A DNA stretch of 64,000 bases from Maricaulis sp017643475 (GCF_047123815.1 NZ_CP138920.1:434001-498000); one strand, 5' to 3'; numbered from the stretch's first letter, positions 7,206 through 15,981 are shown. Numbers and translations: made by a program. Notes: generated by a model from the sequence alone, not told the origin.

Positions 7206-9182
7206 CTAACGGCGCAGTCGCACACCCAGGCTGAACGCCCGTTCCTCGCCGGGGAAATAGCGCTCTGACCCAAAGGCGAAATCCGCACGTTCGGCATAAC
7301 GCGTATCGAACAGGTTTCGCACGGCCGCAAACACCTCGACGCCCTCGGCCAGATCCGCCTGTGCCCGCAGATTGACCAGGTCATGGCCCTCATAAACATG
7401 CGTATTGGCGGCGTTCATTGCGTATTCGCCGACATGACGCCATTCCAGCTGTGTGGCCACACGCTCGCTGACCTGCCAGTTCAGCCCGGCGGTCCACATC
7501 CATTCCGGCGCAGTGTCGATCAGGTCACCGGCGCGGATCGCCTCGCTGGCATTGCCCACAGGCCGGTCGAAATCATATTCATGCCGCGCCCAACTGCCTG
7601 CCAGTTGCGCAGAGACGCGCTCGCCCAGCGGCAGGAAAAGCGCCAGTTCCACGCCATGATGTGCCGTCTTGCCATCAGTCACATTGATGCCGTCGGCATC
7701 GCGGAAAAACACATTGCGTTTCTGCATGAGAAAGCCGGTGAGATCGACATATCCGCCACCGGCCAGATCCCGGCGATATCCCGCTTCCAGACTGTCCAGC
7801 GTCTCCGGCTCGATCGCGTCAATCACCTGGCCCGCCTGCAGCCGGTAGAGCTCGGCTGTTTGCGGAGCCCGGGCCCCGCGCGCCAGACGCGCGGAAAACT
7901 GATGATCACCCTCGCTCCAGATCGCTCCGATACTCGGTGTCAGCACGTCGAAACTGTCCTCGCGGTCCGCAAGACGCTGGAACCGCCCGGTCACGCCAGT
8001 GGCGGTTTGATTGTCATAGTCGAACCGGGTCGCCTCCCAGCGCAGGCCGGCAAACACGGCAAGCTGCTCAGACAGCGTCCAGCGGCGCTGGGCATAAAGC
8101 GCCAGCACATCGGCATCGACCTCATAGTCATAATGCGTGCCCTGGACGAAAGAGAAAATGGTCGGCCGTTCCTGCACCTCGCTCAGCGCCCCCGCCGTGC
8201 GCTCGACATCAAGACCAAGCGTCAGTCGTCCGCCCGCCGCATCATCACGGCTCAGCGAGGCCTGCAGGCCCAGACTGTCATGCCCGCTCTCCTCCAGAGC
8301 TTCGGAGGGCACGAAATGCATCAGGAAATCCATGCGGTTGGCGCGCAGGTACGGCGTCAGTCTCCAGGACCAGTCAGCGTCCAGATCGCCGGTCAGGAAG
8401 AGCGCCGAACGAACCGCCCAGGCATCACGATAGGCCTCCGGATCGGCATTGCTGCGTGCCAGGGCCAGATCCTCATACGCCAGCGGCCCGCGAACAAAAC
8501 CCGCTGTTTCCTGGTTGAGCGACACCGCCGCGGTGCGCCAGGACCAGCTCACCTCGCCCCATTGCCCGTCAAACCGAGCGAAACCTTCAACCCGATCAAG
8601 CCCGGCATCATCGCGCCAGCCATCTTCATGCTGGCCCGCGAGCCCGATCACGGCATTCTCACCCCATCCGGAAACAAGACGGCCGCGATAGCGGCCGAAC
8701 GAGCCAAGTTCGGCCTCCAACTCACCGCGCTCTCCCGTCCGCGGGGTCAGCGTATTGACCAGGCCATGCAGCGCGTTCGACCCGTAAAGCGCTGGTCCCG
8801 GACCGCGAACAAGTTCAACGCCACCGGCCAGCTGGTTCAGGTTCTCGAACAACCCGTTCACATTGCCAAATCCCGCTGCCCGCAAGGCGATACCATCCTC
8901 CAGATAGAGGAAAGATCCAGCGCCTGCTCCACCCGTCAGAACCGGCGAGCGGATCGCGGTGAGATGTTCCGCGCCATTGCCGCGATGCAGGTTGACGCCC
9001 GGCAGCTGATTGATGATCTCGGCCACATGCTGGGCCCCGGTGAGTGCCAGCTGATCGCTATCAATGCGGCTGATCGCGAGACTGGTCCGCTCCTCGCCCG
9101 CACGATCGCCGGTGACGTAGATGATCTCGGAACCGGACTCGGCCGGTACAGCCTGGATGGCCAATGCCAGAAGGGAAATCAC
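7206..9182 (-). CDS. TonB-dependent outer-membrane receptor
   Basis: 658 residues. After a short signal sequence, the plug domain occupies roughly residues 25-140, with LVRGPGPALYGSNALHGLVN, the conserved end-of-plug pattern. The rest is a 22-strand-type barrel rich in alternating aromatic strands, ending RAFSLGVRLRR. Such receptors import iron chelates, cobalamin or other scarce ligands using TonB energy. The substrate cannot be read from the sequence, and I saw no cobalamin riboswitch or clear Fur box upstream. Divergent from the S66 peptidase gene. The signal peptide is short, so the true start might lie slightly upstream. Confidence 0.9.
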   Translation of the reverse strand: MISLLALAIQAVPAESGSEIIYVTGDRAGEERTSLAISRIDSDQLALTGAQHVAEIINQLPGVNLHRGNGAEHLTAIRSPVLTGGAGAGSFLYLEDGIALRAAGFGNVNGLFENLNQLAGGVELVRGPGPALYGSNALHGLVNTLTPRTGERGELEAELGSFGRYRGRLVSGWGENAVIGLAGQHEDGWRDDAGLDRVEGFARFDGQWGEVSWSWRTAAVSLNQETAGFVRGPLAYEDLALARSNADPEAYRDAWAVRSALFLTGDLDADWSWRLTPYLRANRMDFLMHFVPSEALEESGHDSLGLQASLSRDDAAGGRLTLGLDVERTAGALSEVQERPTIFSFVQGTHYDYEVDADVLALYAQRRWTLSEQLAVFAGLRWEATRFDYDNQTATGVTGRFQRLADREDSFDVLTPSIGAIWSEGDHQFSARLARGARAPQTAELYRLQAGQVIDAIEPETLDSLEAGYRRDLAGGGYVDLTGFLMQKRNVFFRDADGINVTDGKTAHHGVELALFLPLGERVSAQLAGSWARHEYDFDRPVGNASEAIRAGDLIDTAPEWMWTAGLNWQVSERVATQLEWRHVGEYAMNAANTHVYEGHDLVNLRAQADLAEGVEVFAAVRNLFDTRYAERADFAFGSERYFPGEERAFSLGVRLRR

Positions 9183-9397
9183 GCTTTTACTCCTGCCCTC
9201 TTGTTCGGGGCAGACTTAGGCCATTCACCGCCGGACGCAAGCCGCCTGCATGCGAGAACGCGGAAAAGTGTTGTCCGGGCCTGTTGCGCACACGGATCCA
9301 TCAAACAGCACGGGGAACGGCCTGCATCGAGCGACTGAAAGCGCGCTTGCCGCCGATGAGTGAGCACGGAAGAATATTGCATCAATGGAGCCCGCCC

Positions 9398-10444
9398 GTG
9401 ATCAGATACCCAGCGTCCCTCGCCCCCGGCAGGCGCATCGCCCTTACCGCCTTTTCAGACGGTGTTCGCGAGAGCGCCCATGCGCGTCTCGACCTGGTGA
9501 TCCGGCAATTGAAACAGCGCGGCTTCGAGATCGTGGAAGGCGCCTGCCTGCGCGCGAGTGCGGGCCATGTCAGCGCCCCCGTCAGCGAACGTGCGGCCGA
9601 GTTCATGCGTTTTGCGCTGGATGACACCATCGCCGTCATCGCGCCGCCCTGGGGCGGGGAGCTGGCGATGGAATTGCTGCCGCTGCTGGACTATGACGCA
9701 CTGGCCAGAGCCCGACCGAAATGGGTGTTCGGCTTTTCCGATGTCAGCACGCTCACGGCCAAACTGACGGCGCGGTGCGGCTGGGCGACGGTGCACAGCG
9801 CCAATCTGATGGATCTCGTGGACAGCCAGACAGACTCGCTGACCGCACGTACGCTGGACTGGCTCGCCCTGCCCGCCGGAGCCCGGTTCACACAGGACGC
9901 ATCCAGCCATTTCCAGAAGGGTTTCCCGGCCATCGAGACGGATCCGCATGCCGCGCTGGAACCGACCCATGCCACACGCTGGCAATACCTGCCGACCGCC
10001 GCGTCTAGTGACAATGGCAAGATCAGCATCGAGGGGCGCCTTCTGGGCGGATGCCTGGACACGCTGGCCCATCTCCTCGGACAGGACGGCATCGACCCGG
10101 CGGGCTTTGCCCGAACGCATGGCGATCTGCCCTGCCTTCTCTATCTGGAGAATGTCGAGCTCACCCCGACCCAGCTGGCTCGCACGCTGATGGGATTGAA
10201 ACATCGCGGCGTGTTTACGGACATCGCCGGCCTTCTGATGGGCCGCAATGCCGGCCCGGCGAAGGATCATGCCGGTTTCAGCGATCTTGATGCGCTGAAT
10301 ACCGCCCTTGCCGACGCGCCCTTCCCGGTGCTCTTCGATCTGGATATCGGCCACCGCCCGCCCAATCTGACGCTGATCAATGGCGCGCGGGCCCGGGTGT
10401 GGCTGGACGGGGAAACGGGGGGAGTGGAACAGGTGCTGGACTAA
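9398..10444 (+). CDS. S66-family serine peptidase (LD-carboxypeptidase / MccF-like)
   Basis: About 348 residues. The nucleophile Ser is near residue 114 in GFSDVSTLT, followed by a Glu in LYLENVE and a C-terminal His in DIGHRPPN, together the Ser-Glu-His triad of S66 peptidases. These cleave the L,D bond in recycled murein tetrapeptides (LdcA) or detoxify microcin-C-like peptides (MccF). The GTG at 9398 has GGAG seven bases upstream and matches the usual family N-terminus (IRYPASLAPGRRIALTA); an ATG at 9356 is in frame but lacks a ribosome site. Cytoplasmic, no signal peptide. Confidence 0.88.
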   Translation: MIRYPASLAPGRRIALTAFSDGVRESAHARLDLVIRQLKQRGFEIVEGACLRASAGHVSAPVSERAAEFMRFALDDTIAVIAPPWGGELAMELLPLLDYDALARARPKWVFGFSDVSTLTAKLTARCGWATVHSANLMDLVDSQTDSLTARTLDWLALPAGARFTQDASSHFQKGFPAIETDPHAALEPTHATRWQYLPTAASSDNGKISIEGRLLGGCLDTLAHLLGQDGIDPAGFARTHGDLPCLLYLENVELTPTQLARTLMGLKHRGVFTDIAGLLMGRNAGPAKDHAGFSDLDALNTALADAPFPVLFDLDIGHRPPNLTLINGARARVWLDGETGGVEQVLD

Positions 10445-10477
10445 CACTCCACGATCACACCCGGTCTGTGAGAAAAA

Positions 10478-10522
10478 TGGTACCGCCTTCCCGGTTCGAA
10501 CGGGAGACCTCTAGATCCACAA
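10478..10522 (-). pseudogene. partial tRNA-His copy (3' half)
   Basis: Reads from the anticodon loop through the T arm, acceptor 3' strand and CCA of tRNA-His; the 5' half is missing. The T stem differs from the intact gene by a compensated pair (TCCCG/CGGGA instead of CCCCG/CGGGG), so both versions derive from tRNA sequences under pairing selection. It cannot form a cloverleaf alone. Confidence 0.8.
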
Positions 10523-10914
10523 ATACGGCCTACCTAAATAAAAACAATAACATAAGTTGAAACCAAGGCGCTTAACGGTCGTTATAAGCCCTTGATTTGG
10601 AAACCGGCGCCAAAACAAGTGGAAACCAACTCTCCACACGGCGCCCCGGTTTTAGCCGGGTTTCCCGGCTCTACACGTCGAGGACAGTGTCTGTGGTGAC
10701 GTGTCTCTGTCACCCCGCTAGCGACAGTAATAGATGGGTGATCGATAATTTCGAGGTAACCTTGCGAGATCTCTCGCTGCTCGCTGGCGGTACAATGAGG
10801 CCGGGGCAGAACGCTCAGGTCACCGTGGAGGTGCCCGGATCGAGCTGACAGGGAATTTCTTGATCGTTTTGACTGAGTTTACTACTGGAACGCAGGTAGA
10901 TATGGGAGTTGAGT
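10523..10914. other. 392 bp island DNA without a confident gene
   Basis: AT-rich at 10530-10595, then inverted copies of GGAAACC and GGCGCC around 10596-10650. A plus-strand frame ending at 10848 (WVIDNFEVTLRDL...VEVPGSS) is coding-like only in its last third and may be the tail of a decayed gene. No integrase or promoter recognised. Confidence 0.45.
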
Positions 10915-11325
10915 ATGAGGTACTCTGTGAGATGTAGGACGCTTCTTTTACCTCTAATCGTAGCAGTGGTTGGTGGTTGCTCCATTCAAAAATCGGATGA
11001 GGCTTCATCTCGGTTCTATAGAATTCATACTGGGATTAACTCGGAGTTGCCTCCGGAAGCATATCGAGCGTGGCGCGGGAGTTTGTATCGCGGCCAAGCT
11101 AGTTGCGGGGGCGATTCCGCGTCGATGGTTGGGACGCACGAATTCTTGTTGTTGGAATGGCCCTGTGAGCAACCATTGGAAGTCGCAGGTATCCTTCCGG
11201 ATAGCGCTGTGATCGAGCAGCTGAGCGAACAGCAGTATGTCGATGAGTATTGTGCGCTCGGGACTCTTCGCACGAGACGAGGGTCAGAAGAGTTTTATGT
11301 CGATTGTGGCGTAGAACTTGAATAG
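10915..11325 (+). CDS. small lipoprotein in the tRNA-His mini-island
   Basis: 136 residues from ATG 10915, with GGGAG seven bases upstream. Signal peptide with lipobox VGGC, then a soluble part containing several cysteines (ASCGGDS, WPCEQP, EYCALG, YVDCGV) that could form disulfides in the periplasm. No family recognised. AT-richer than the core genes and the only clear gene inside the element bounded by tRNA-His repeats, so it is probably cargo. Confidence 0.65.
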   Translation: MRYSVRCRTLLLPLIVAVVGGCSIQKSDEASSRFYRIHTGINSELPPEAYRAWRGSLYRGQASCGGDSASMVGTHEFLLLEWPCEQPLEVAGILPDSAVIEQLSEQQYVDEYCALGTLRTRRGSEEFYVDCGVELE

Positions 11326-11677
11326 TCCAGAGATGTTTGGGCGATGTTTTAAACAGCGGGCATTGATCAAAATTCGTGTGGAAGCGGGAGGTGAACGCGC
11401 AGAATCCTGTGAGCGTACCGGTGTCTACAAATCACCAACCGATCGGGCGCCCTCTGTGTCTCTGGTGATGTTAAAATCAGTTTCTACCAAACCTCGCTCA
11501 CTCTCCCCCCTAGCAAGCCAATATCTGACTACGACCGGCGACAGTTGCGCAAAGCTCGTGAGATTCGAGCGGCCCGAAAATCAACTAGGGCGAAGGCAAT
11601 ATAACGCTAGACACCTAGTCTAGTGCTCTAACACACTTAAAACACTGAAATTATTGGAAAAAAATGCTAAAACTGCG
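11326..11677. other. 352 bp island DNA without a confident gene
   Basis: Mixed composition, no convincing frame. At 11619-11632 the sequence matches 13 of 14 bases of the tRNA-His anticodon-stem/D-arm strand (TCTAGTGCTCTAAC versus 11814-11827), possibly a decayed 5' half of the second tRNA-His copy. Confidence 0.4.
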
Positions 11678-11706
11678 CGGTTTCCAAAACATTTGGAAAC
11701 CGTTTT
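11678..11706 (+). terminator. rho-independent terminator candidate in the mini-island
   Basis: Perfect 11 bp inverted repeat CGGTTTCCAAA / TTTGGAAACCG around a 3-base loop, followed by TTTT. It lies about 350 bp downstream of the lipoprotein gene and 60 bp before the tRNA-His repeat. Its right arm contains the 12-mer also found at 10595-10606, so it may instead be a recombinase arm site. Confidence 0.5.
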
Positions 11707-11768
11707 CAATTCCGGCGCACTTCGCTCGCGAAGCAAAACCCACAAATTACTGATTTAATTTAGAAAAA

Positions 11769-11845
11769 TGGTACCGCCTCCCCGGCTCGAACGGGGGACC
11801 TCTAGATCCACAATCTAGCGCTCTAACCAACTGAGCTAAGGCGGC
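11769..11845 (-). tRNA. tRNA-His (anticodon GTG), divergent alphaproteobacterial type
   Basis: Complete cloverleaf with encoded CCA at 11771-11769. Anticodon stem CTAGA/TCTAG encloses TTGTGGA, anticodon GTG. The acceptor pairs G1 with U72, the discriminator is A73, and the base before G1 is T, so there is no encoded G-1. Canonical bacterial tRNA-His needs G-1:C73; a clade of alphaproteobacteria is known to have abandoned this with a matching divergent HisRS. The 3' half is duplicated at 10478-10522. Confidence 0.95.
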
Positions 11846-11966
11846 ACGCTGTACTCACGGGAATGCTTTGCCGTGAGGCGCGGGAAACTAGCCTTCCCGC
11901 CCCCCTCTGGCAACACCCCAGTCAGGCGATTTGCACATGCTTGTGCAGGTGCCTGGAAACAGGGGT

Positions 11967-12764
11967 CTAGGTATAGCCACGCGCGGTCATATGGGAGCGC
12001 ATGGCGGCGATGCGGTTCTCGTCGGACGGGTGGGTCGACATGAATTCCGCGGTACTGCCCCGGTGCAGAGTCGACATGGCGACCCAGAAGTCGATGGCCT
12101 GGCGCGGATCATAGGATGAGCGGGCCATGTAATCGACGCCGAGACGGTCGGCCTCGTATTCGTGCTGGCGGCTATAGGGCAGGATCACGCCCAGCGTGAC
12201 ACCCATGCCGAGCGCGGCGCCGATATCATCGGAATACTCGACCGTATTCTGGTTGGCCCCGAGGGCCGAGGTCAGCAGCGATACGCCAACCTGGGCGGCG
12301 ATCTGCTGGCTGGCACGCTCGGCAGAGTGGCGGCCGGCGACATGGCCAACCTCGTGGCCCATCACGGTGGCGAGATGATCATCGGTCTCCATCAGGTCGA
12401 GAATACCCTTGTAGAAACCGACCTTGCCATTGGGCAGGACCCAGGCATTGACCGTATCGCTGTCGAACACGACAAATTCCCAGTCCAGATGACCCTGGCC
12501 AGACGCATCGACGACACGCTGGCCAACACGGTTGAGACGGCGGGTATATCCCGGATCGCGAAGCACACGTTCACGGCCAAGACTATCACGCCAGGCCTGG
12601 TCAGAGAGCTGGGCCAACTGGCCGTCGGAGACCAGCATCAGCTGGGAGCGACCCAGCGACGCATTATCCGCGCAACCGGATACAAACGGCACGATGGAGC
12701 CGGCGGCGAGGCCCATAATGACTTCGCGACGCTGCATCAGGCTCGTTTTATTGAATGACGACAT
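11967..12764 (-). CDS. M48-family zinc metalloprotease, lipoprotein (LoiP/BepA-type)
   Basis: 265 residues. A lipobox-like SGC puts the lipidated cysteine at residue 31. The zinc site is VMGHEVGHVAGRH (His137, Glu138, His141), with the third ligand likely the Glu in YEADRLGVDYM around residue 215. Periplasmic M48 lipoproteins of this kind take part in outer-membrane quality control. ATG 12764 has GGAAGG upstream; an internal start at 12737 (MQRREVIMG) would give a shorter signal peptide. Divergent from the AsmA gene. Confidence 0.9.
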   Translation of the reverse strand: MSSFNKTSLMQRREVIMGLAAGSIVPFVSGCADNASLGRSQLMLVSDGQLAQLSDQAWRDSLGRERVLRDPGYTRRLNRVGQRVVDASGQGHLDWEFVVFDSDTVNAWVLPNGKVGFYKGILDLMETDDHLATVMGHEVGHVAGRHSAERASQQIAAQVGVSLLTSALGANQNTVEYSDDIGAALGMGVTLGVILPYSRQHEYEADRLGVDYMARSSYDPRQAIDFWVAMSTLHRGSTAEFMSTHPSDENRIAAMRSHMTARGYT

Positions 12765-12889
12765 GCACCTTCCCCCTTCGATTGTGCGGCTGCCTCTGGT
12801 CGATTAACTTAAACATGTCCTCACCGTTCGCCAAGAAACGGTCACGTGACAGCGTTAGTTTTCGTGCTCGCCATACGGGAATCCCAATC

Positions 12890-15004
12890 ATGTCTCGCAT
12901 TATTCGTTATGCCCTCCTCGGTCTTGTCGGCCTGGTCATCATCGCGCTGGCCCTGCCATTCCTGATTCCCGTGAACTCCTATCGCGAGCGAATTGCCGAG
13001 GAAGCCTCCCGCACCCTGCACCGGGATGTGGTCCTGGCCGGCGATCTGAGCCTTCAGATCCTGCCCAGCCTGCAAATCACTGCGCGCGATGTGAGCCTGG
13101 CCAATGCGGACGGGTTCGGCGAGACACCGATGGCGGAAATGGCGGAAATGCGCGTGGGCGTGAAACTCATCCCGCTCCTGTCCTCCGACGTACAGATCAC
13201 CGAATTTGTGCTGATCGACCCGGTGATCCGGCTGCAGCAGAACCGCTCCGGCAATAACTGGACCTTCCGTTCGCCCGACGCGCCGACGACGGAGATGGCG
13301 AGTTCCGGCGAGGGTTTTGTGCGCCGCCCGGGCGCCCTGCCCTTCGAAGCGTCTTTTGGCGATGTGCGCATCGAGAATGCCAGCATCCATTTCGAGGACG
13401 GCCAGCAACAACGCGACATTACCGGCCTTACCCTGCAAGTGTCCCTGCCCTCACTGGACGAGGAAGCCGCGATTTCCGGTCAGCTGACAGCCGATGGCGA
13501 ACGGCTGAGCTTTGACGGCGCCGTGGGCTCGATCCGCGGCGTGTTCGAGGGCGCGGAAACACAAGTCACCATGGAATTCGGCGGCAATCTGGTCTCGGCC
13601 AGTTTTGATGGCCGCCTGGCGGCGTCGGAAGCGTTTGAGCTGGATGGCGAGATCGACGCCAACATCCCGTCCCTGCGTAACCTGGCTACCTTTGCCGGCG
13701 CGGAATTGCCACCGGGTGATCGCCTGCAGGCGTTCGCGGCGCAGGGGTCAATCGATGTTGCGCCGGGCAATGTCCGCCTCGTCGCGTCCAATATCCGTTT
13801 CGACGACATCAGCGGCTCCGGGCGCCTGAACATCGCCACCTCCGGCGCGCGCCCGAACATCACCGGTGCGCTGGACCTGCCCAATCTGGATGTGACACCC
13901 TATCTGCCCGAACAGACCTCCGGCAGTGACGCCGAGAATTCCAATGCCGGTATCCCGCCCTGGAGCGAGGACGAGATCGATCTGGCCGGGCTCAACCTGG
14001 TGGATGCCGACCTGGATCTGAATGTCGGCCTGTTCGAATATGGCGATATAGATATCGAGAATGTCCGCCTCGACGTGACCCTGGATCGTGGCCGCATGGT
14101 CGCCAATCTCTCGGATTTCCAGCTTTATGACGGTACGGGTTCCGTCCGGGTCGTGGCCAATAATCGCACCGCGACACCGTCCTACAGCGTCAACGCCCAG
14201 CTCTCCGACCTCAACGCCCTGCCCTTCCTGCAGGCGGCGGCCGGGTTTGAACGCCTGACAGGAACAGGCGGCATCGCGCTGGACCTGCAAGCCTCCGGTG
14301 CCAGCCAGGCGGCGATCATGCGCTCGCTGGCCGGTAACGGGAATTTCGGCTTCGAGGATGGCGCGATTGTCGGCATCAACCTGGCCGAGACGATCCGCAA
14401 TGTGAACAGCTTCTTTGGCGCCCAATCCTCTCCGCAGGAGGCGGAAACCAGCAGTGATGACAGCGAACAGGTCGAGGCTGGGGATCAGACCCAGACCGAC
14501 TTTTCCTCGCTCTCGGGCAGTTTCACGATCAATGGCGGCCGCGCTGACAATACCGACTTCGCCATGCTCAGCCCGCTGCTGCGTGTGGGGGGCTCCGGCT
14601 TTGTCGATCTGCCCTCGCAATCGCTGGATTATCGCATGCGCCCGCGCCTTGTCGCCTCGATCGAAGGCCAGGGCGGCGCGGCTGACCTGCGCGGTGTCGA
14701 GATCCCGGTGCGTATTCGCGGCGGTTTCAACGATATCAGCATCGGTGTCGACACCTCCGCTGTGGGCCAGGCGCTGATCTCCGGCGCGCTCAGCAGCGCT
14801 CTGGGCGGCAATAGCGACGCGACCCGCCCGGAAGATGTGTTGCGCGACAGCCTGCTTGACGCCATCGGCCTGGGCGGCAATGACGCCCAACAACAAGATG
14901 GCGAAGAAGAACAGCCGGAGGCCGATCCCGCCCAGCAATTGCTCCAGGGCCTGTTCAACCGGGGACGCCGTGACGAGGACGAGAGCGGCGACGACAATAA
15001 CTGA
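12890..15004 (+). CDS. AsmA-family protein
   Basis: 704 residues. An N-terminal membrane helix (ALLGLVGLVIIALALPFLIP) is followed by a conserved AsmA N-terminal module (VNSYRERIAEEASRTLHRDVVLAGDLSL) and a long beta-rich periplasmic part, with AsmA_2-type repeats towards the end (GGRADNTDFAMLSPLLRVGGSG). The C-terminus is acidic and low in complexity. AsmA/TamB relatives help move lipids and outer-membrane components across the periplasm. ATG 12890 was chosen because the membrane anchor starts there; the frame is open far upstream but without family sequence. Confidence 0.88.
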   Translation: MSRIIRYALLGLVGLVIIALALPFLIPVNSYRERIAEEASRTLHRDVVLAGDLSLQILPSLQITARDVSLANADGFGETPMAEMAEMRVGVKLIPLLSSDVQITEFVLIDPVIRLQQNRSGNNWTFRSPDAPTTEMASSGEGFVRRPGALPFEASFGDVRIENASIHFEDGQQQRDITGLTLQVSLPSLDEEAAISGQLTADGERLSFDGAVGSIRGVFEGAETQVTMEFGGNLVSASFDGRLAASEAFELDGEIDANIPSLRNLATFAGAELPPGDRLQAFAAQGSIDVAPGNVRLVASNIRFDDISGSGRLNIATSGARPNITGALDLPNLDVTPYLPEQTSGSDAENSNAGIPPWSEDEIDLAGLNLVDADLDLNVGLFEYGDIDIENVRLDVTLDRGRMVANLSDFQLYDGTGSVRVVANNRTATPSYSVNAQLSDLNALPFLQAAAGFERLTGTGGIALDLQASGASQAAIMRSLAGNGNFGFEDGAIVGINLAETIRNVNSFFGAQSSPQEAETSSDDSEQVEAGDQTQTDFSSLSGSFTINGGRADNTDFAMLSPLLRVGGSGFVDLPSQSLDYRMRPRLVASIEGQGGAADLRGVEIPVRIRGGFNDISIGVDTSAVGQALISGALSSALGGNSDATRPEDVLRDSLLDAIGLGGNDAQQQDGEEEQPEADPAQQLLQGLFNRGRRDEDESGDDNN

Positions 15005-15034
15005 GGCGAATTGGCGCAAGTCACAGCAAGCGAC

Positions 15035-15085
15035 TTGGGTCCGGGCAGATTCGGCGCTATAACTAGTTTCACTTGAAACTAGTTA
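15035..15085 (+). promoter_or_regulatory. promoter and palindromic operator upstream of phhA
   Basis: TTGGGT (15035-15040), a 17-base spacer and TATAAC (15058-15063) form a plausible sigma-70 promoter. Overlapping the -10 and start region is a perfect inverted repeat with 11 bp arms, TAACTAGTTTC (15060-15070) and GAAACTAGTTA (15075-15085), around ACTT. Placement over the -10 element suggests a repressor operator; the protein that binds it is unknown. Confidence 0.6.
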
Positions 15086-15099
15086 GGCGGAGACGTCCC

Positions 15100-15981
15100 A
15101 TGCCTGTCCACGATCCCGTTGTTGCCGAACAAACACCGGCAGAAGACATGACGATCGACCAGAAATGGGAACGTTATTCCACGGAAGAACACGCGATCTG
15201 GACGACGCTCTACAAGCGCCAGATGGAAGTGCTCAAGGGCCGTGCCGCGGACGAGCACTTCAGTGGGCTGGAACTGCTGAACCTCAATGAGGGTGGCATT
15301 CCCGATTTCCGCCGCGTCAACGAGAAGCTGGAAAAACTCACCGGCTGGACGGTCGTCACCGTGCCGGGCCTCATTGGCGAGAAGGAGTTCTACGACCATC
15401 TCGCCAATCGCCGCTTTGTCTCCGGCCGTTTCATTCGCGATGGCGACAAGCTGGACTATCTGCCCGAGCCGGACATTTTCCACGATGTCTTCGGACACGT
15501 GCCGCTGCTAACCCAACCAGTCTTTGCCGACTATATGCAGGCCTATGGCAAGGGCGGGCTGCGTTCGCTGGAGTTCAACACCATCACCAATATGGCGCGC
15601 CTTTACTGGTACACCGTCGAATTCGGCCTCATCAACACGCCGGAAGGTCGCCGCATATATGGCGCTGGCATCGTCTCGTCCAAGGCCGAGTCGATCTTCA
15701 GCCTGGAAGCCAAGTCGCCGAACCGCATGCATTTCGACCTGGAGCGCGTCATGCGCACCGATTACCGGTATGATGACTTCCAGCAAACCTATTTCGTCAT
15801 CGACAGCTATGACGAGCTGATGGAAGCCACCTACCAGGACTTCGCCCCGCTCTATGAACGCCTGCCCGACCTCTCGGAATACAAGCCGTCAGACGTGGCA
15901 GAGGGCGACAAGGTCTATTCCCGAGGCTCCCAGGAGTACGCCATGAATGGCGGCCTGGTCGGTCACGCCGAAGCGGTCTGA
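15100..15981 (+). CDS. phhA: phenylalanine 4-monooxygenase
   Basis: 293 residues. Converts phenylalanine to tyrosine using O2 and a tetrahydropterin, with non-heme iron. The iron ligands are visible: His128 and His133 in DIFHDVFGHVP and Glu174 in YWYTVEFGLI. Length and motifs fit the bacterial monodomain enzyme. ATG 15100 has GGCGGAG upstream; an in-frame TTG at 15073 lies inside the palindromic operator and is rejected as a start. No pterin dehydratase (phhB) gene is adjacent. Confidence 0.96.
   Translation: MPVHDPVVAEQTPAEDMTIDQKWERYSTEEHAIWTTLYKRQMEVLKGRAADEHFSGLELLNLNEGGIPDFRRVNEKLEKLTGWTVVTVPGLIGEKEFYDHLANRRFVSGRFIRDGDKLDYLPEPDIFHDVFGHVPLLTQPVFADYMQAYGKGGLRSLEFNTITNMARLYWYTVEFGLINTPEGRRIYGAGIVSSKAESIFSLEAKSPNRMHFDLERVMRTDYRYDDFQQTYFVIDSYDELMEATYQDFAPLYERLPDLSEYKPSDVAEGDKVYSRGSQEYAMNGGLVGHAEAV

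Larger units (their letters stand above)
10471..11813. mobile_element. tRNA-His-associated mini-island bounded by 52 bp direct repeats
   Basis: Direct repeats 10471-10522 and 11762-11813 share 49 of 52 bases and run from six bases beyond the tRNA CCA to the anticodon loop of tRNA-His. Between them lies 1.24 kb of AT-richer DNA with one lipoprotein gene and no integrase. Repeat identity that ends in the anticodon loop is the pattern left by tyrosine-recombinase integration into a tRNA gene. A 12-mer ATTTGGAAACCG occurs near both ends (10595-10606 and 11691-11702). The lack of an integrase suggests a deleted or satellite element. Confidence 0.65.

Noticed and set aside
7383..9338. 651-codon open frame antisense to the TonB receptor
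   Set aside because: Composition is that of a shadow frame, and the receptor has clear plug and barrel features.
9183..9355. Cobalamin riboswitch in front of the TonB receptor
   Set aside because: I found neither the B12-box nor the usual surrounding conserved segments.
11318..11623. 101-codon plus-strand frame in the mini-island
   Set aside because: No ribosome site, no recognisable domain and unlikely composition.
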